A DNA stretch of 6,472 bases from a bacterium (GTDB lineage: Bacteria; RUG730; JAAEPJ01): NCBI GenBank assembly GCA_024222485.1, contig JAAEPJ010000547.1, forward strand, positions 1-6,472, read 5' to 3'. How positions within the stretch are numbered: the stretch's first letter is position 1; the number at the start of each line of letters is the position of its first letter. The notes below the pieces were generated by a model. The model did no database searches, was not told where the DNA came from, and saw nothing but the letters and a program-made list of their open reading frames with translations. Shown here one piece after another: positions 4,801 to 6,472 of the stretch. The position numbers and the translations under genes are program-made.

Positions 4801-5598
4801 ATGAAAGTATCACACGAAGTACCTAGATGTTTATTAAATGCATCACAAGTTTTTAATGATTATGATTATTGTTTACCTCATCTATTAGACCAAGATGAAG
4901 AATATAAACAATATTTTGAAAAGGCTAGGGATGAAGGACGTTATGTTATTATGGATAATTCACTTCATGAATTAGGAGAAGCATATGATTATGATAGATT
5001 AAGATATTGGGTTAATGAATTAAAACCTAATGAGTTTATAGTACCAGATGTTTGGATGAATTGTTCTCAAACAGCAGCACAAGCTAAGTACTGGAAACAA
5101 TTTAAATATCCTAAAAACACCAAACTTACAGCTGTAATTCAAGGTGAAAATAAAAACCAAGCGTATCTATGTGCTAACCTATTAGCTGGATTAGGATATA
5201 ATAAATTATGTGTATCTTATGGTGCTACTTGGTATAATGATTTCTTCCCACATACTAACGTAGATATGGGGAAGGCATTAGGTAGAGTACGATTTGTACA
5301 GGGTTTACTTAAACTAGATCAATTAAAGGATATTAAGTTCCATTTATTAGGATGTTCAATACCACAAGAATTTGGTTGGTATGATGATGGTTTTCCATCA
5401 AGAATAGAATCAATTGATACTTCAAATCCTATAATGGCAGCTTTAGATGGAACTAGATATAGTAGTAATGGTATGAATTACAAACCAAATGCTAATATGA
5501 ATGATTTTTTTGATATTGAATATGAAGATATAAATTACTTAGATGTACTTTATAATACAACTAAATTTAGAGAAATTAATAATTTAAAAACCAAATAG
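4801..5598 (+). CDS. TGT/DpdA-like transglycosylase (7-deazaguanine modification)
   Basis: The 265-residue protein follows the tRNA-guanine transglycosylase barrel order. MDNSLHELGE (51-60) fits TGT TDSGGFQ, with Asp52 as general acid. IVPDV (80-84) fits the base-recognising Asp segment, TAVIQGENKNQAY (110-122) fits the GIVQG motif, VSYGATW (138-144) fits AIGGL, LLGCSIPQEF (182-191) fits LMGVGTPEDL, and IESIDTSNPIMAA (202-214) fits GVDMFDCVMPTRNA, with Asp206 as the likely nucleophile. The TGT zinc motif is absent: there is no Cys after 185. Phage and bacterial DpdA proteins are TGT relatives that swap guanine in DNA for 7-deazaguanines, so DNA modification is the leading reading; tRNA modification is the alternative. 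No preQ0 synthesis gene lies in the window. It is about 100 residues shorter than bacterial TGT. Confidence 0.65.
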   Translation: MKVSHEVPRCLLNASQVFNDYDYCLPHLLDQDEEYKQYFEKARDEGRYVIMDNSLHELGEAYDYDRLRYWVNELKPNEFIVPDVWMNCSQTAAQAKYWKQFKYPKNTKLTAVIQGENKNQAYLCANLLAGLGYNKLCVSYGATWYNDFFPHTNVDMGKALGRVRFVQGLLKLDQLKDIKFHLLGCSIPQEFGWYDDGFPSRIESIDTSNPIMAALDGTRYSSNGMNYKPNANMNDFFDIEYEDINYLDVLYNTTKFREINNLKTK

Positions 5599-5600
5599 TT

Positions 5601-5807
5601 ATGATGTCACTTTACGATTACCAGGGTCACGCAGATAAAGACGGGACAGGATTAAAAGTTAATGCTTATGCAATACTAACAAACCAACCTTATAAAAAAA
5701 GGTTATTAGAGTTTAATGGTATGGAAGTATTTTTATATAGGAAAGAATTCTTAGATGAATATTTTAAAGTACAAGAAATTTTTAACCAAGAACTTATAGC
5801 AGAATAA
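5601..5807 (+). CDS. Small hypothetical protein
   Basis: This 68-residue soluble protein starts MMSLYDYQGHADKDGTG and continues with a probable beta/alpha region (YAILTNQPYKKRLLEF, MEVFLYRKEFLDEYFKVQEIF). It has no membrane helix, signal peptide or known motif. It starts two bases after the TGT-like gene's TAG, so it is likely co-translated and could be a partner, but nothing in it shows a function. Either of the two tandem ATGs (5601, 5604) could be the start. The first 60 bases look richer in G+C than the genes around it. Confidence 0.55.
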   Translation: MMSLYDYQGHADKDGTGLKVNAYAILTNQPYKKRLLEFNGMEVFLYRKEFLDEYFKVQEIFNQELIAE

Positions 5808-5808
5808 T

Positions 5809-6015
5809 ATGGCAAAATTAACAAGAAATGTAAATTATTGTAATTACAGATGGGAAGAATACGTGCTAACAGAAGAAGAACTAGCAAAGTGGAAAACAGG
5901 TGATGAAGATCTTCAACAAGAGATCATAGATGATGCAGATTGGGACTTAGTAAGAGATAAACCAATTGATGATTATAGTGAACCAGAATTTGTAGACGAC
6001 GAAGATGGCGAATAG
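5809..6015 (+). CDS. Small acidic hypothetical protein
   Basis: The 68-residue protein has a basic N-terminus (MAKLTRNVNYCNYRWEEY) and a strongly acidic rest (for example EEIIDDADWDLV-like runs and the tail EPEFVDDEDGE), giving a very negative net charge. It has no membrane helix or catalytic motif. The acidity resembles small phage proteins that mimic DNA or inhibit host nucleic-acid proteins, but that is a guess. It follows the previous stop by one base and its end overlaps the next ATG by 11 bases, so the three genes from 5601 are probably translated together. Confidence 0.6.
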   Translation: MAKLTRNVNYCNYRWEEYVLTEEELAKWKTGDEDLQQEIIDDADWDLVRDKPIDDYSEPEFVDDEDGE

Positions 6016-6472
6016 TAATAGAACAGAGATCTATATAGAAGGATCTAAGGAAGCAATTGACAATTTCGTAGAACGATTTGATAAATGTCATGATGGCCCT
6101 TACCCAAACCAATTAGAAAAACCCCATATTGTAGATGAATTTGGAGCAGATTCTGAATCATTTATTGATAAAGTAGGTTCAAAATGGGTCCATATCTGGG
6201 ATGAAGGTTTATATCACTCAAGCGATAATAGATGTGAAATCTATTTAGATTCAGCTTGGTATCCACCATCCGATATGATTTTAGAAATTTATAGACAAAT
6301 GGCTGAAATAGATGATGAAATTAAAGTTTCAGGTAAATATTGGGATGAAGGATACCAACCCATAGGAGTATTTGAAGTATATTATGGACAAATAATAGAA
6401 GAAGAATACCACGATTTAGATGAATCGGAGTGGGATGATAAAGTAGAGGCAGAAGGTGAATCTGACTATTAT
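6005..6472 (+). CDS. Api92/YubB-like ferredoxin-fold protein (partial, runs off the window)
   Basis: An open frame from ATG 6005 continues 156 codons to the right edge without a stop. It begins MANSNRTEIYIEGSKEAIDNFVERF, a strand then helix (IEG..EAIDNF), and later has EIYLDSAWYPPSDMILEIYRQMAEI followed by VSGKYWDEGYQPIGVFEVYYG. The order 'strand, SAW-PP, helix, strand, Y-DEG--P-GVF' is what I recall for the ferredoxin-like domain of phage Api92 and plasmid YubB-like proteins, whose function is unknown. The end is very acidic (EEEYHDLDESEWDDK). The start overlaps the preceding gene by 11 bases, with GAAG just before the ATG. Confidence 0.6.
   Translation, partial: MANSNRTEIYIEGSKEAIDNFVERFDKCHDGPYPNQLEKPHIVDEFGADSESFIDKVGSKWVHIWDEGLYHSSDNRCEIYLDSAWYPPSDMILEIYRQMAEIDDEIKVSGKYWDEGYQPIGVFEVYYGQIIEEEYHDLDESEWDDKVEAEGESDYY

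Overview
The window reads as part of an AT-rich tailed-phage genome, or a closely related viral or prophage contig. Every supported gene is on the + strand. Genes are short and tightly packed, with 1-base TAATG junctions at 1091 and 3530, overlaps of 11 and 34 bases elsewhere, and no gap longer than about 60 bases. The mix of products is typical of environmental, and in my judgement probably marine, phages: small membrane proteins, a peptidoglycan enzyme, a staphylococcal-type nuclease, a HExxH peptidase and a tRNA-guanine-transglycosylase-like protein. Almost no start codon has a Shine-Dalgarno sequence in front of it. That would fit a Bacteroidota (flavobacterial) host, but this is inference and no host marker is present. 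Eleven of the stops I can see are TAA and three are TAG; none is TGA, and the standard code works throughout.

Layout: (1) 1-124 is the C-terminal tail of an upstream gene. (2) 162/195-1899 looks like a lysis-related block: a membrane-anchored GAF-like protein, a two-helix holin-like protein, a very small lipoprotein with a C-terminal membrane helix (compact spanin-like architecture) and a YkuD-like (H...SAGC) peptidoglycan enzyme carrying a calcium-loop-like segment. (3) 1940-4085 holds an SNase-family nuclease, a 430-residue four-helix membrane/coiled-coil protein with a striking GC-rich patch inside it, a small membrane protein and a HExxH metallopeptidase-like protein. (4) 4086-4141 is a short intergenic gap with an 11-bp stem-loop. 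(5) 4142-4800 has a tiny two-helix membrane protein and a 169-residue basic protein ending in an AT-hook-like tail. (6) 4801-5598 is a TGT/DpdA-like protein, the best candidate here for a DNA (or RNA) base-modification function. (7) 5601-6472 has two small acidic or unknown proteins and the start of an Api92/YubB-like ferredoxin-fold protein that runs off the window.

How the genes may work together: 837-1899 can be read as a holin / spanin-like / endolysin cassette. The GAF protein just upstream might sense or tune it, which is speculative. The nuclease and the TGT-like protein together suggest a phage that attacks host DNA while modifying its own, but the window has no 7-deazaguanine biosynthesis gene, so that link is inference. 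No tRNA, rRNA, CRISPR array, insertion sequence or integrase was seen.
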